Part shown: one piece after another, positions 33,366-42,024 of the stretch
Layout of the letters: each line of letters starts with the position of its first letter
Position numbering within the stretch: position 1 is the first letter of the stretch
DNA from: Salinarimonas rosea DSM 21201
Lineage (GTDB): Bacteria; Pseudomonadota; Alphaproteobacteria; Rhizobiales; Beijerinckiaceae
Reading direction: 5' to 3'
NCBI RefSeq assembly: GCF_000429045.1
Contig: NZ_AUBC01000030.1
Coordinates: 1 to 50,161, forward strand
Length of the DNA: 50,161 bases
Translations under genes and position numbers: made by a program
Notes under the pieces: model-generated
The model's database searches: none
What the model saw: the letters and a program-made list of their open reading frames with translations, nothing else
What the model was told of the DNA's origin: nothing

Positions 33366-36158
33366 TCACGCGGATCCCGGCCGCGCCCGGCGACGCCAGA
33401 CGAGCTTCTCGGCCTCCACGACGAGGAACAGCAGCACCGTGATCCCGGCGATCAGGCCCCAGGTCGAGGCGGAGAGAGCCGTGCTCTGGAACAGGAGCTG
33501 GACCGGCGGCGCGTAGGTCCAGGCGAGCTGGGCTGCGATCACGATCGCCAGCGCGATCAGCGCCGGTCGGCTCCCGACGAGTCCGCGCCGGGAGATCGAC
33601 CGCTCGACGAGGAAGCGAGTGTTGAAGAGGTAGGCCGCCTCGCCGCAGACGAGCATGTTGACGGCCGCCGTCCGCGCCAGCTCGACGCTGCCGCCCATGT
33701 CCCGCACCAGGAGATATACGCCGAAGACGGCGGTCACGAGGAGCGCGGACACGAACAGGATGCGCCAGATCAGGAAGGGGCTGAGGATCGGCTCGTCCGG
33801 ATCGCGCGGCGGACGCGCCATGACGTCGCTTTCCGCCGGCTCGAAGGCGAGGGAAAGCCCGAGCGTGACCGCGGTCACCATGTTCACCCACAGGATCTGC
33901 ACCGGCGTGATCGGAAGCGAGACGCCGACGATGACGGCGCCGAGGATCGAGAGCGCTTCGCCGCCGTTCGTCGGCAGAAGGAAGGTGATCGCCTTGCGGA
34001 TGTTGTCGTAGACTGTACGGCCCTCCTCGACGGCGGCGGCGATGGTGGCGAAATTGTCGTCCGCCAGCACCATCTCGGCGGCGTCCTTGGCGGCCTCCGT
34101 TCCCTGCCGCCCCATGGCGACGCCAACGTCGGCCTGCTTCAGGGCCGGGGCGTCGTTCACGCCGTCGCCCGTCATCGCGCAGACGGCGCCGGCCTCCTGC
34201 ACGGCGCGCACCAGCATGAGCTTGCTCTCGGGGGACGCGCGGGCGAAGACGTCGGTATCCTCGACGGCCGCGCGCAGGTCGCCGCTCGACGCCTCCTCGA
34301 CCTCCGCGCCCGTCATCGCGAGGTCGGTTCGCGCGAGCCCAAGCTGCGCCGCCACGGCGCGCGCCGTCAGTGCATGATCGCCCGTGACCATCTTCACCCG
34401 GATGCCCGCGGCGAGGCACTTGCGCACCGCGTCGGTCGCGCTCTCGCGGGGCGGGTCGATCATGCCAACGAGGCCGAGAAGGGCGAGGCCGCCCTCGACC
34501 GTCTCCTCCGAGAGGCGGTCGACGCCTTCCCCGGAGCGCCGCGCCACGGCGAGGACGCGCATGCCGTCGGCCGAGAGCGCCTCGATGCGCCTCTCCCATT
34601 CGTCCCGGTCGAACGGCGTATCGCCGGCGGACGTCGCGACCCTGTCGCACAGGCTAAGGAGCACTTCCGGAGCCCCCTTCACATGCACGACACCCGCCTC
34701 CGCGCCGCTCTCCCGGTCGAGCGTCGCCATGTACTTGCGGTCGGAATCGAAGGGGATCTCGTCCACCCGCTCGACTGTTTCGCGAAGCTGGCGGGCGTCG
34801 ATCCCGGCCTTCGCCGCCGCGACGATCAGGCTGCCCTCCGTCGGATCGCCGACGATGGACCAATGTCCCTCGTCGGCCTCCAGCGCCGCATCGTTGCAGA
34901 GCGCTCCCGCGACCAGGAAGTCGCGCAGGATCGCAGGCGCGTCCGCCTCGACGGATGCGAGTTCCCGGTCCGTGCCGGGCGACGAGGCGTCGTCCGCGGC
35001 GTCGCCGCTCGTCCAGCGGAAGCGACCCTCCGGCGCGAAGCCCGTGCCCGAGATCTCCGCCTCGCCGTCCGCCAGGACGACGCGCCGGGCGGTCATCTCG
35101 TTGCGTGTGAGCGTCCCGGTCTTGTCGGAGAAGACGATCGATACGGTGCCGAGCGTCTCCACGGCCGGGAGCCGGCGAATAATCGCGTTCCGCCGCGCCA
35201 TGCGCTGAACCCCGACCGCGAGCGTGATCGTGACCAGGGCGGGCAGGCCCTGCGGGATCGCGGCGACCGCGAGGCCGACGGCGGCGAGGAACATCTCGCG
35301 GATGCTCGAGCCGTGGACAGTGATGCCGAAGAGTGCCATCGCCGCCGCGACGGCGACGATCACGGCGGCGAGGATTTTCGCGAACCGGTCGAGCTGGCGC
35401 GAAAGCGGCGTCTCGAGCTGCTCGACCTCGCGGAGCATCTCGGAGATCCGCCCGATCTCACTGTCGCGGCCGGTGGCGACGACGACGCCCTCGCCGGCGC
35501 CCTGCGCGACGAGCGTTCCGGCGAAAGCCATGCAGGTGCGGTCCGCGATCGCGGCCTGCGCCTCGACGGGGTCCGTGCTCTTGTCGACGGGCTCCGACTC
35601 GCCCGTGAGCGCGGCTTCCTGCGTGCGCAGGCGGCTCGCGCGGAGCAGGCGGATATCTGCCGGGACGCGGTCGCCGGCTTCGAGTGCCACGATGTCGCCC
35701 GGCACGAGCTCCTCGGCGCCCGCGACGGTCCTGGACCCGTCGCGGATCACCACCGTGCGCGGCGAGAGCATCCGCTTGATGCTGTCGAGCGCCTTCTCGG
35801 CCTTGCCTTCCTGGTAGAAGCCGATGCCGGCGTTGATGACGACCACGCCGAAGATGGCGCCCGCGTCGATCCACTGCTGGAGGAACAGCGTCACAGTCCC
35901 GGCGATCAGGAGCACGATGATCAGCACGTTCTCGAACTGGGCGAGCAGCCTGCGCCACCAGGGTCGGGTCTTCTCCTCGCGCAGGATGTTCGGGCCGTGC
36001 GCCTCGAGGCGGCGGCGCGCCTCGGCAGCGCTGAGGCCGCGCTGACCGGTCCGCAGCGCCGCGAGCGTCTCCTCGGGCGGCGACGCGTGCCAGGTCGGAT
36101 GGTCGTGCGATGGGCTCGCCGGGCCGCCCCGGCGGGTCTTCTCGTCGAGATGAGCCAT
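33366..36158 (-). CDS. P-type cation-transporting ATPase (type II-like)
   Basis: A 930-residue pump. It has an N-terminal cation-ATPase domain, the actuator motif TGES at 185-188, the phosphorylated Asp345 in DKTGTLT, the MTGDHALTARAVA nucleotide region, and the hinge GDGVNDAPALKQADVGVAMG. About ten membrane helices. The segment in helix 4 reads VAAIPQGLPALVT, where Ca2+ pumps have Glu before GLP (Gln303 here). The helix-6 segment WVNMVTAVTLGL has Ala763 where SERCA has the Ca-binding Asp; helix 5 keeps NGGEAL. The transported ion is therefore unlikely to be bound as in SERCA and cannot be named. It is the third gene of the NDUFS4-like - antiporter - ATPase operon. Confidence 0.92.
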   Translation of the reverse strand: MAHLDEKTRRGGPASPSHDHPTWHASPPEETLAALRTGQRGLSAAEARRRLEAHGPNILREEKTRPWWRRLLAQFENVLIIVLLIAGTVTLFLQQWIDAGAIFGVVVINAGIGFYQEGKAEKALDSIKRMLSPRTVVIRDGSRTVAGAEELVPGDIVALEAGDRVPADIRLLRASRLRTQEAALTGESEPVDKSTDPVEAQAAIADRTCMAFAGTLVAQGAGEGVVVATGRDSEIGRISEMLREVEQLETPLSRQLDRFAKILAAVIVAVAAAMALFGITVHGSSIREMFLAAVGLAVAAIPQGLPALVTITLAVGVQRMARRNAIIRRLPAVETLGTVSIVFSDKTGTLTRNEMTARRVVLADGEAEISGTGFAPEGRFRWTSGDAADDASSPGTDRELASVEADAPAILRDFLVAGALCNDAALEADEGHWSIVGDPTEGSLIVAAAKAGIDARQLRETVERVDEIPFDSDRKYMATLDRESGAEAGVVHVKGAPEVLLSLCDRVATSAGDTPFDRDEWERRIEALSADGMRVLAVARRSGEGVDRLSEETVEGGLALLGLVGMIDPPRESATDAVRKCLAAGIRVKMVTGDHALTARAVAAQLGLARTDLAMTGAEVEEASSGDLRAAVEDTDVFARASPESKLMLVRAVQEAGAVCAMTGDGVNDAPALKQADVGVAMGRQGTEAAKDAAEMVLADDNFATIAAAVEEGRTVYDNIRKAITFLLPTNGGEALSILGAVIVGVSLPITPVQILWVNMVTAVTLGLSLAFEPAESDVMARPPRDPDEPILSPFLIWRILFVSALLVTAVFGVYLLVRDMGGSVELARTAAVNMLVCGEAAYLFNTRFLVERSISRRGLVGSRPALIALAIVIAAQLAWTYAPPVQLLFQSTALSASTWGLIAGITVLLFLVVEAEKLVWRRRARPGSA

Positions 36159-36206
36159 CGGATCTTCACCAGGATCGATATACTTCCGCGCCTCGGCCCT
36201 GCCGGC

Positions 36207-38003
36207 TCACGCGGGAGGACGCCCACCATGAGAACGGGGATCGGCGGCCGGAAGTGCGGGCTCGCCCTCTGAACCGCGATCGGCCGGCACGGTTCCGCGC
36301 GCGGCCGGCGCGGGACAGCTCGGCCGCACGCCGCTCGGGACCGCGTCGGCGTCGAACCCCATCAGCCGCGATGCCTGCACCGCGCTGTCGCCGAACGGGG
36401 ACAGGACGAGGTCGGCTCCGGCCCGGCCCAGGCGCGCCGCGTCGTCTGCGTCGTGGCTGCGCACGGCGATCCTGCCCTCGAAGCCGGCCCGGCGCAGCGC
36501 GTCGATCGCCGCGAGCCGGCTGTCGGCCTGCCAGAAGCTCGGCGCGACCGGAGGGCGCGTCACGATGGCGACCCAGCGTGCGCCGGAGAGGGGCAGGGTC
36601 GAGATCAGCTCGGGGTCGAGCGCGTCGCCGAAGACGCCGGCGCGGCCCTCCGCGCGCCACCGGCGTAGCGCCTGCGGGTCGAAATCGACCCCGAAGATCC
36701 GCGCGCCGGAGGCGGCGAGCGCATCCGCGATCTCGCGCCCGTAGCGCCCGAGGCCGATGAGGATCACGTCGAAGGCGTCTTCCTCGCGGGTGCGGTCGAC
36801 GCGCTCCCGGAACGGGTTGCGGCGCTCGGCCCAGAACAGCGCCGGCTCGACGATGCGGTAGAGCTGCTGCGAATAGGTGATCATGTAGGTCGACAGCGTG
36901 ATCGTCACGAGACCGACGAGCGTCACGAGCGCGACGGCGTCCTCCGGGACGTGACCGAGGGAGGCGCCGAGCGCCACGAAGACGAGGGAGAACTCGCTGA
37001 TCTGCGCCACGGTCAGCCCGGCGAAGAAGCCGGTGCGCCTGCGGTAGCCCATCGCGGCCATGATCGCGATCACGATCAGCGGGTTTCCGATCAGCACGAA
37101 GGCGGACAGCGCGAGCGCGGCCTCGATCTCGGGCCCGAGAGAGGAGAGGTCGAGCCCCGCGCCGAGATCGACGAAGAAGAACAGCAGGAGGAAGTCGCGC
37201 AGGCTGGCGAGGCGCGTCGAGACCGCCTCGCGGACCGATGTCGAGGCGAGCGTCGCGCCCGCCGCGAGGCCCCCGAGCTCCTTGCCGAGCCCGGCGGTGT
37301 CGAACAGCGCCGCGAGCGCCACCGCCCAGCCGATGGCGAAGACGACGAGCAACTCGGGCGTGCGCGCGATGCGCAGCATCAGCGGCTCGGCCGCATAGCG
37401 GGTGAAGACGGCGAGCGCGAGCGCCGCGCTGGCCCCGAGCGCGAGCGCCGCCGGCCACGCGATCGCCTCGGCGGCAGGCCGCAAGGCGAGGCCGAAGGCC
37501 GAGAGGGCTACGAAGCAGCCGATCACGAAGACGTCCTGGACGATGAGGAAGCCGATGGCGATGCGCCCATGCAGGCTGTCCACCTCGCGCTTGTCCGTGA
37601 GCAGCTTGACGATGATGATCGTGCTCGAGAACGTCAGCGCGACCGCGACGTAGAGGCTCGTCACCGGATCGAGGCCGAGCGCGAGGCAGAGGACGAAGCC
37701 GACGGCCGCCGTGAAGGCGATCTGCCCGAGCCCGGTGGCGAGGGCGACGGGCCCCAGCGAGCGGACCGCCTGCGGGTCGAGCATCAGCCCGACGAGGAAG
37801 AGCAGCACCGCAATCGCGATCTCCGCCAGGACATCGATGATCTTGCCGGACGAGACGAGCCCGAGAAGATCGGGCCCGGCGATCATGCCGGTGACGATGA
37901 AGGCGACGATCAGCGGCTGCCTCAACGCGGTCGTCGCCGCCCCGAGCGCCGCGGCCAGCGCCAGGATCGCGGCGATCTGGTAGAAGATCGAGCCGTCGGC
38001 CAT
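36207..38003 (-). CDS. KefB/YbaL-type antiporter with TrkA-N domain
   Basis: A 598-residue CPA2-family protein. The first 390 residues contain about 12 membrane helices with VALTFSSTIIIVKLLTDKRE and IGFLIVQDVFVIGCFVAL (the QD ion-path pair). They are followed by an RCK/TrkA-N nucleotide-binding domain: DVILIGLGRYGREIADALAA, VDFDPQALRRWR, then VFGDALDPELI. The C-terminal 45 residues are Pro/Ala-rich. It likely exports K+ or Na+ for H+ under nucleotide or thiol control. GTGAGG lies before the ATG, ten bases after the NDUFS4-like gene, and the ATPase gene follows 48 bases later. Confidence 0.9.
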   Translation of the reverse strand: MADGSIFYQIAAILALAAALGAATTALRQPLIVAFIVTGMIAGPDLLGLVSSGKIIDVLAEIAIAVLLFLVGLMLDPQAVRSLGPVALATGLGQIAFTAAVGFVLCLALGLDPVTSLYVAVALTFSSTIIIVKLLTDKREVDSLHGRIAIGFLIVQDVFVIGCFVALSAFGLALRPAAEAIAWPAALALGASAALALAVFTRYAAEPLMLRIARTPELLVVFAIGWAVALAALFDTAGLGKELGGLAAGATLASTSVREAVSTRLASLRDFLLLFFFVDLGAGLDLSSLGPEIEAALALSAFVLIGNPLIVIAIMAAMGYRRRTGFFAGLTVAQISEFSLVFVALGASLGHVPEDAVALVTLVGLVTITLSTYMITYSQQLYRIVEPALFWAERRNPFRERVDRTREEDAFDVILIGLGRYGREIADALAASGARIFGVDFDPQALRRWRAEGRAGVFGDALDPELISTLPLSGARWVAIVTRPPVAPSFWQADSRLAAIDALRRAGFEGRIAVRSHDADDAARLGRAGADLVLSPFGDSAVQASRLMGFDADAVPSGVRPSCPAPAARGTVPADRGSEGEPALPAADPRSHGGRPPA

Positions 38004-38013
38004 GCGCGGGGCC

Positions 38014-38691
38014 TCACGCGCTGCTGCGGCTCTCCGGCTCGGGCGCGCGCAGCCCGAGCTCGGGCGCCTCCGTGGTGGGCGCTGCTCCCAGGGCGTGGAT
38101 CGCGCGCCGCACCTCGTCGAGCCGCGATCCGTCTCCGGTGATCCCGCCGTCCTCGGCGAGACGCTCCAGCGCGAGCTCGTCCCAGGTCCAGCGCTCGAGA
38201 ATCGCGCGCTTTGCGGTCTCGTCGAGCGCCGGATGGGCGATCACGCGCCACGGCGACGCGAAGGCCGCGGACGGCGCCGACAGGCCGCGCTCGACCTCCG
38301 GGAGGAGGGGCGGATCGCACAGTCCGTAGCGCGCCCGCAGCAGCGCGGTCCAGAGATGGGCCCAAGCCTCGAGGCCGGCCTCCGCGTCGCCGACAGCGGC
38401 GCCCGGGCAGCTCGAGCGTCCGGCCGCCTTCGCGGCGACCACCTCGTAGTCCAGGCCCGCCCGCCGTGCGTAGCCTTCCGCCTGCTCGAGCGTGTCGAAG
38501 GCGAGCTCGGTCGGGGCGCCGTTCCCCGTCGGCGGCGCAGGCTCGATGCGCAGCAGCCAGCCCCGCCTGCGATAGCGGCCGCGCTGCTTCGGTCTCCTCG
38601 TTCGCTCGACGATGAGTGCGCGCCGTTCGGCGGCGGTCGGGGAAGGGTCGTGCAGAAATGTGTCGTGGCCGATTGCGAAGAGCTTGGTCAT
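38014..38691 (-). CDS. NDUFS4-like domain protein with EKR-W module
   Basis: A 225-residue soluble protein. Residues about 44-86 (GWLLRIEPAPPTGNGAP; FDTLEQAEGYARRAGLDYEV) resemble the ETC_C1_NDUFS4 domain of the complex I accessory subunit (F-x3-E-x-A-x2-YA-x3-G-x2-YEV). The gene is not near nuo genes. A C-terminal module (HPALDETAKRAILERW, then SRLDEVRRAIHALG) is shared with the 135-residue protein at 25087. It opens the operon with the antiporter and the P-type ATPase, so a role in sensing or adjusting membrane energetics under stress is an inference. Start at 38691; no strong ribosome site. Confidence 0.7.
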   Translation of the reverse strand: MTKLFAIGHDTFLHDPSPTAAERRALIVERTRRPKQRGRYRRRGWLLRIEPAPPTGNGAPTELAFDTLEQAEGYARRAGLDYEVVAAKAAGRSSCPGAAVGDAEAGLEAWAHLWTALLRARYGLCDPPLLPEVERGLSAPSAAFASPWRVIAHPALDETAKRAILERWTWDELALERLAEDGGITGDGSRLDEVRRAIHALGAAPTTEAPELGLRAPEPESRSSA

Positions 38692-39019
38692 CGCAGCCCT
38701 CCATGATGGCGCAGGAGCTGAAGGACCGATCCGGGGCGGCCCCAGCCGCCCCACCGCCTCGATTTGCGTCGTCGCGCCTCGCTTTTCAAGAATTCGCCAG
38801 CTCTCGGCGACCGGCCTCGAGCCCGACGCCTGTCTCGATATCGCTCCCCCTTGACACGGCGATCGACGCGACCATCTCGATGCTCGTAGGCGTCTGCGCC
38901 GGGAGCGCAGGTCGGCCGCGGTCGCCGCGACCGACTTGGTAGATCGCCGCGAATGCTTTCGAAAACTTGGCCCTGGCGAAGGCGCTGAATTCGGTGACAC
39001 ATCATCGAAGGAGGATGCC
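38692..39019. promoter_or_regulatory. Divergent region between ion-transport operon and second hsp20
   Basis: A 328-base gene-free stretch. It contains a perfect 8-bp stem with a 4-base loop at 38733-38752 (GGGGCGGC / GCCGCCCC), close to the start of the minus-strand operon, and a candidate heat-shock promoter at 38850-38877 for the plus strand. No ROSE-like TTGCT element is seen before this hsp20. Confidence 0.5.
38850..38877 (+). promoter_or_regulatory. Candidate RpoH-dependent promoter of second hsp20
   Basis: CTTGAC (38850-38855), 16 bases, then CCATCT (38872-38877), about 140 bases before the start codon. It matches the architecture of the site in front of the first hsp20. Visual match to the alphaproteobacterial sigma-32 consensus only. 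Confidence 0.5.
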
Positions 39020-39532
39020 ATGAAGGTTCGAGGTCTCATTCCCTGGGGTCGCGGGCAGGAGCGTTCTGCCCTGGCGACGATGCGCGACCGGGACGACCCG
39101 TTCGCGATGCTGCATCGAGAGATCGACCGTCTCTTCGAGAACGCGTTCGGCAGCCTCGATGGCGGCGTGCCGATGCGCTCCTTGGGCACGGCCTGGCCGG
39201 CGCTCGAGGTCAGCGAGACCGACGGCGGCCTGAAGGTCGTCGCCGAGCTGCCGGGGCTCGAGGAGAAGGACGTGGACGTCACCCTCGATGGCGACGTGCT
39301 CACCGTGCGAGGCGAGCGCCGCGAGACCGTCGAGGACAAGGATCGGCGCTTCAGCGAGCGCTGGTACGGCGCCTTCGAGCGGCGGATCCCGCTGCCGTAC
39401 AAGGTGGACGAGGAGCGCGTCGAAGCCGCCTTCGACAACGGCCTGCTCTCGGTGACCCTGCCGCGCTCGGCCGAGGCCGAGGAGCACCGTCGCCGGATCC
39501 CGGTGAACGGATCGAAGCAGAAGGCGGCGTGA
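39020..39532 (+). CDS. Small heat-shock protein Hsp20 (class B-like)
   Basis: A 170-residue protein with GAAGGAGGATG before the ATG. N-terminal region: MHREIDRLFE-type helix (AMLHREIDRLFENAFGSLDG). The alpha-crystallin domain is at about residues 58-155: WPALEVSETDGGLKVVAELP, GLEEKDVDVTLDGDVLTVRG, RWYGAFERRIPLPYKVDEER, AAFDNGLLSVTLPRS. The tail ends with a RRIPV motif for oligomer assembly. The sequence is far from the first Hsp20, so the pair could form complementary chaperones as class A and B small heat-shock proteins do. It is followed by an SPW gene after 76 bases. Confidence 0.95.
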   Translation: MKVRGLIPWGRGQERSALATMRDRDDPFAMLHREIDRLFENAFGSLDGGVPMRSLGTAWPALEVSETDGGLKVVAELPGLEEKDVDVTLDGDVLTVRGERRETVEDKDRRFSERWYGAFERRIPLPYKVDEERVEAAFDNGLLSVTLPRSAEAEEHRRRIPVNGSKQKAA

Positions 39533-39552
39533 TCCGGGAGATGCGATCCGAC

Positions 39553-39576
39553 GGCCGGGCGGGACGCCGCCCGGCC
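39553..39576 (+). terminator. Hairpin between hsp20 and SPW gene
   Basis: A perfect 10-bp stem (GGCCGGGCGG / CCGCCCGGCC) with a GACG loop, followed only by CGTCCTGTCC. Without a clear T run it may be an attenuator or 3' stabiliser rather than a full terminator. Confidence 0.5.
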
Positions 39577-39608
39577 CGTCCTGTCCAACCCGGTCGGAGG
39601 ATGGGGTC

Positions 39609-40112
39609 ATGATCGTGAGATGGACGAACGAGCGAACGGCGATGGACTGGGTCCTTGCCGCCCTGGGCCTAGGGCTCGCGGCCTCGCCCTGGCTCTACGA
39701 TTTCGAAGAGGAGATCCTCGCCTTGGCGAGCGCGACGGCGCTGGGTCTCGGTGCGTGCGCCTCGCTGGCGCTGCCGCGCGCCGAGACGCGAACCTGGGTC
39801 GCCTTCGCGGCCGGAGGGCTCGCCGCCGCCGCGCCGTGGCTTCTGGGCTTCGCCGACGTCCGCAACGCGGCGGGCATGCACGTGGCGCTCGGCGTCGGGC
39901 TCGCGGCGCTCGCAGTCCTGCGTGCAGCGTTCGACGACGACGTGATCCGCGAGCGTCGCGCCCGCGCCGGCACAGAGGCGAAGCGGCACGAGGGCGCGGC
40001 GAGGACGCCGCCCGCGGCCCGCACGGAGCGTCGGCGGGACGCGCCGCGCCCCAGCCGGGCTGCGGGCAGGACCCTGCGTGCGGACGAAGCCGTGCACCGC
40101 CGCTCGGCCTAG
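39609..40112 (+). CDS. SPW-repeat membrane protein with basic tail
   Basis: A 167-residue protein with two SPW-type units: LGLAASPWLYDFEEE (about residue 25) and LAAAAPWLLGFADVR (about residue 75), giving four membrane helices. It then carries a long hydrophilic, Arg/Ala-rich C-terminal tail of about 50 residues that the SPW protein at 25622 lacks. CGGAGGA precedes the ATG. Its position behind hsp20 repeats the arrangement at 24.5-26 kb, although the two copies are well diverged. Confidence 0.82.
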   Translation: MIVRWTNERTAMDWVLAALGLGLAASPWLYDFEEEILALASATALGLGACASLALPRAETRTWVAFAAGGLAAAAPWLLGFADVRNAAGMHVALGVGLAALAVLRAAFDDDVIRERRARAGTEAKRHEGAARTPPAARTERRRDAPRPSRAAGRTLRADEAVHRRSA

Positions 40113-40182
40113 CCGGGGGGTGGCGCGGAGCCCGGCTGTTGCCGGGTCCGGGCCCTGTGCGTGACCTTTCGGGAGAAGGGAC

Positions 40183-42009
40183 GTGAAGACGAAGGAGCAG
40201 CTGAATTTCTGGTACGTCGTGCTCGCCATCCTCGCGGTCCTGGTCATCCAGGGCCTGGTCGAGCAGTGGCGCACGGTCGCCGCGATACCCTACAGCCGGT
40301 TCGTCGAGCTCGTCGAGGAGCGCAAGGTCGACGATCTCGTGATCGATGCCGACACCGTGAGCGGACGGCTGCTCGAGCCCGTCGACGGCCGGGATCGCTT
40401 CGTCACCGTGCGCGTCGATCCGGGCCTGACCGAGCGGCTCGACGAGGCGGGAATCGAGTATGCGGGACGTTACGAGAGCGGCCTCGTCTCGACGCTGCTG
40501 TCGTGGATCGTTCCCATCCTGCTCTTCGTCGGAATCTGGTTCTTCTTCTTTCGCCGCTTCGCCGAGCGCCAGGGCTTCGGCGGCCTGATGTCGATCGGCA
40601 AGAGCAAGGCGAAGGTCTACGTCGAGAAGGAGACCGGCGTCACCTTCTCGGAGGTGGCGGGCGTCGACGAGGCCAAGACCGAGCTGCTCGAGATCGTCGA
40701 CTTCCTCAAGGACCCGAAGGGCTACGGCGTCCTGGGCGCCCGGGTGCCGAAGGGCGTCCTCCTGGTCGGCCCGCCTGGCACCGGCAAGACGCTGCTCGCG
40801 CGCGCTGTTGCCGGCGAGGCCGGCGTCCCGTTCTTCTCGATCAGCGGCTCGGAATTCGTGGAGATGTTCGTCGGTGTCGGCGCGGCGCGGGTGCGCGATC
40901 TCTTCGAGCAGGCGCGCAAGGCCGCGCCGGCGATCATCTTCGTCGACGAGCTCGACGCGCTCGGACGCGCGCGGGGAGCGGGCCCGCAGCCGGGCGGGCA
41001 GGACGAGCGCGAGCAGACGCTCAACCAGCTGCTCGCCGAGCTCGACGGCTTCGATCCCTCCGTCGGCATCGTCCTCCTCGCGGCGACGAACCGGCCCGAG
41101 ATCCTTGACCCGGCGCTGCTGCGGGCCGGGCGCTTCGACCGGCAGGTGCTGGTCGACCGTCCGGACCGGACGGGACGCGTCGAGATCCTCTCGGTCCACC
41201 TCGCCAGGATCCAGGCGGCGGCGGACGTCGACGTCGAGAAGGTCGCCGCGATGACGCCGGGCTTCAGCGGCGCGGACCTCGCCAACCTGGTGAACGAGGC
41301 GGCGCTCCTCGCCACGCGCCGCCGCGCAGAGGCCGTGACGATGGGCGACTTCACCGAGGCCGTCGAGCGGATCGTGGCGGGCCTCGAGAAGCGCAACCGG
41401 CTGATCAACCCGCGCGAGCGGGAGGTGGTGGCGTACCACGAGATGGGCCACGCGCTCGCGGCCCGCCTCCTGCCGGGCGTCGATCCCGTCCACAAGGTCT
41501 CGATCATCCCGCGGGGCGTGGGCGCCCTCGGCTACACGATGCAGCGCCCCACCGAGGAGCGTTTCCTGATGACGCGCGCGGAGCTCGAGGACAAGATCGT
41601 CGTGCTGATGGCGGGCCGCGCCGCCGAGAAGCTCGTCTTCGGCGAGGTGTCGACCGGGGCGGCCGACGACCTCGTGCGCGCGACCGACATCGCCAAGGCG
41701 ATCGTCGCCCGCTACGGCATGGACGCGCAGCTCGGGCAGGTGAGCCTCGATCCCGAGCGCCCGAACTTCCTCGGGCAGGCGGCGGACGCCGGCGCCGGCC
41801 GCCGGCGGTACAGCGAGCGCACGGCGGAGCGGCTCGACGACGCCGTGCGCGAGATCGTGGAGCGCTGCTTCGAGCGCGCCCTGCGGCTGATCGAGGACAA
41901 CAGGCCCGCCCTCGAGCGCGGCGCCGCCGAGCTGCTGCGCCGGGAGACGCTCGCCGAGGAGGATCTCGCGCGGATCGTCGACCAGCGCAGCGCGCCGGTG
42001 GCGGCCTGA
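40183..42009 (+). CDS. ftsH: ATP-dependent zinc metalloprotease FtsH (accessory copy)
   Basis: A 608-residue protein starting at GTG 40183, with GGGAGAAGGG directly upstream. There are two membrane helices (about residues 9-27 and 105-125) with an FtsH extracellular domain between them. The AAA module has Walker A GPPGTGKT from residue 196, Walker [15 protein letters not shown] and the second region of homology [17 protein letters not shown]. The zinc site is HEMGH at 419-423. It extracts and degrades damaged membrane proteins. The context (Hsp20, SPW, M48 protease) suggests a stress-specific second FtsH rather than the housekeeping gene, which usually adjoins tilS. The M48 gene follows by 15 bases. 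Confidence 0.92.
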   Translation: MKTKEQLNFWYVVLAILAVLVIQGLVEQWRTVAAIPYSRFVELVEERKVDDLVIDADTVSGRLLEPVDGRDRFVTVRVDPGLTERLDEAGIEYAGRYESGLVSTLLSWIVPILLFVGIWFFFFRRFAERQGFGGLMSIGKSKAKVYVEKETGVTFSEVAGVDEAKTELLEIVDFLKDPKGYGVLGARVPKGVLLVGPPGTGKTLLARAVAGEAGVPFFSISGSEFVEMFVGVGAARVRDLFEQARKAAPAIIFVDELDALGRARGAGPQPGGQDEREQTLNQLLAELDGFDPSVGIVLLAATNRPEILDPALLRAGRFDRQVLVDRPDRTGRVEILSVHLARIQAAADVDVEKVAAMTPGFSGADLANLVNEAALLATRRRAEAVTMGDFTEAVERIVAGLEKRNRLINPREREVVAYHEMGHALAARLLPGVDPVHKVSIIPRGVGALGYTMQRPTEERFLMTRAELEDKIVVLMAGRAAEKLVFGEVSTGAADDLVRATDIAKAIVARYGMDAQLGQVSLDPERPNFLGQAADAGAGRRRYSERTAERLDDAVREIVERCFERALRLIEDNRPALERGAAELLRRETLAEEDLARIVDQRSAPVAA

Positions 42010-42024
42010 GGCGGGGCGGAGGCC

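Noticed and set aside
32883-36272. Open frame of 1129 codons on the plus strand
   Set aside because: It is antiparallel to the P-type ATPase gene, whose catalytic motifs are unmistakable; its sequence is low-complexity Arg/Asp/Gly-rich, an artefact of high-GC DNA.
38733-38752. 8-bp hairpin as a terminator
   Set aside because: It lies in a divergent promoter region and has no T run on either side; left as a possible leader structure only.
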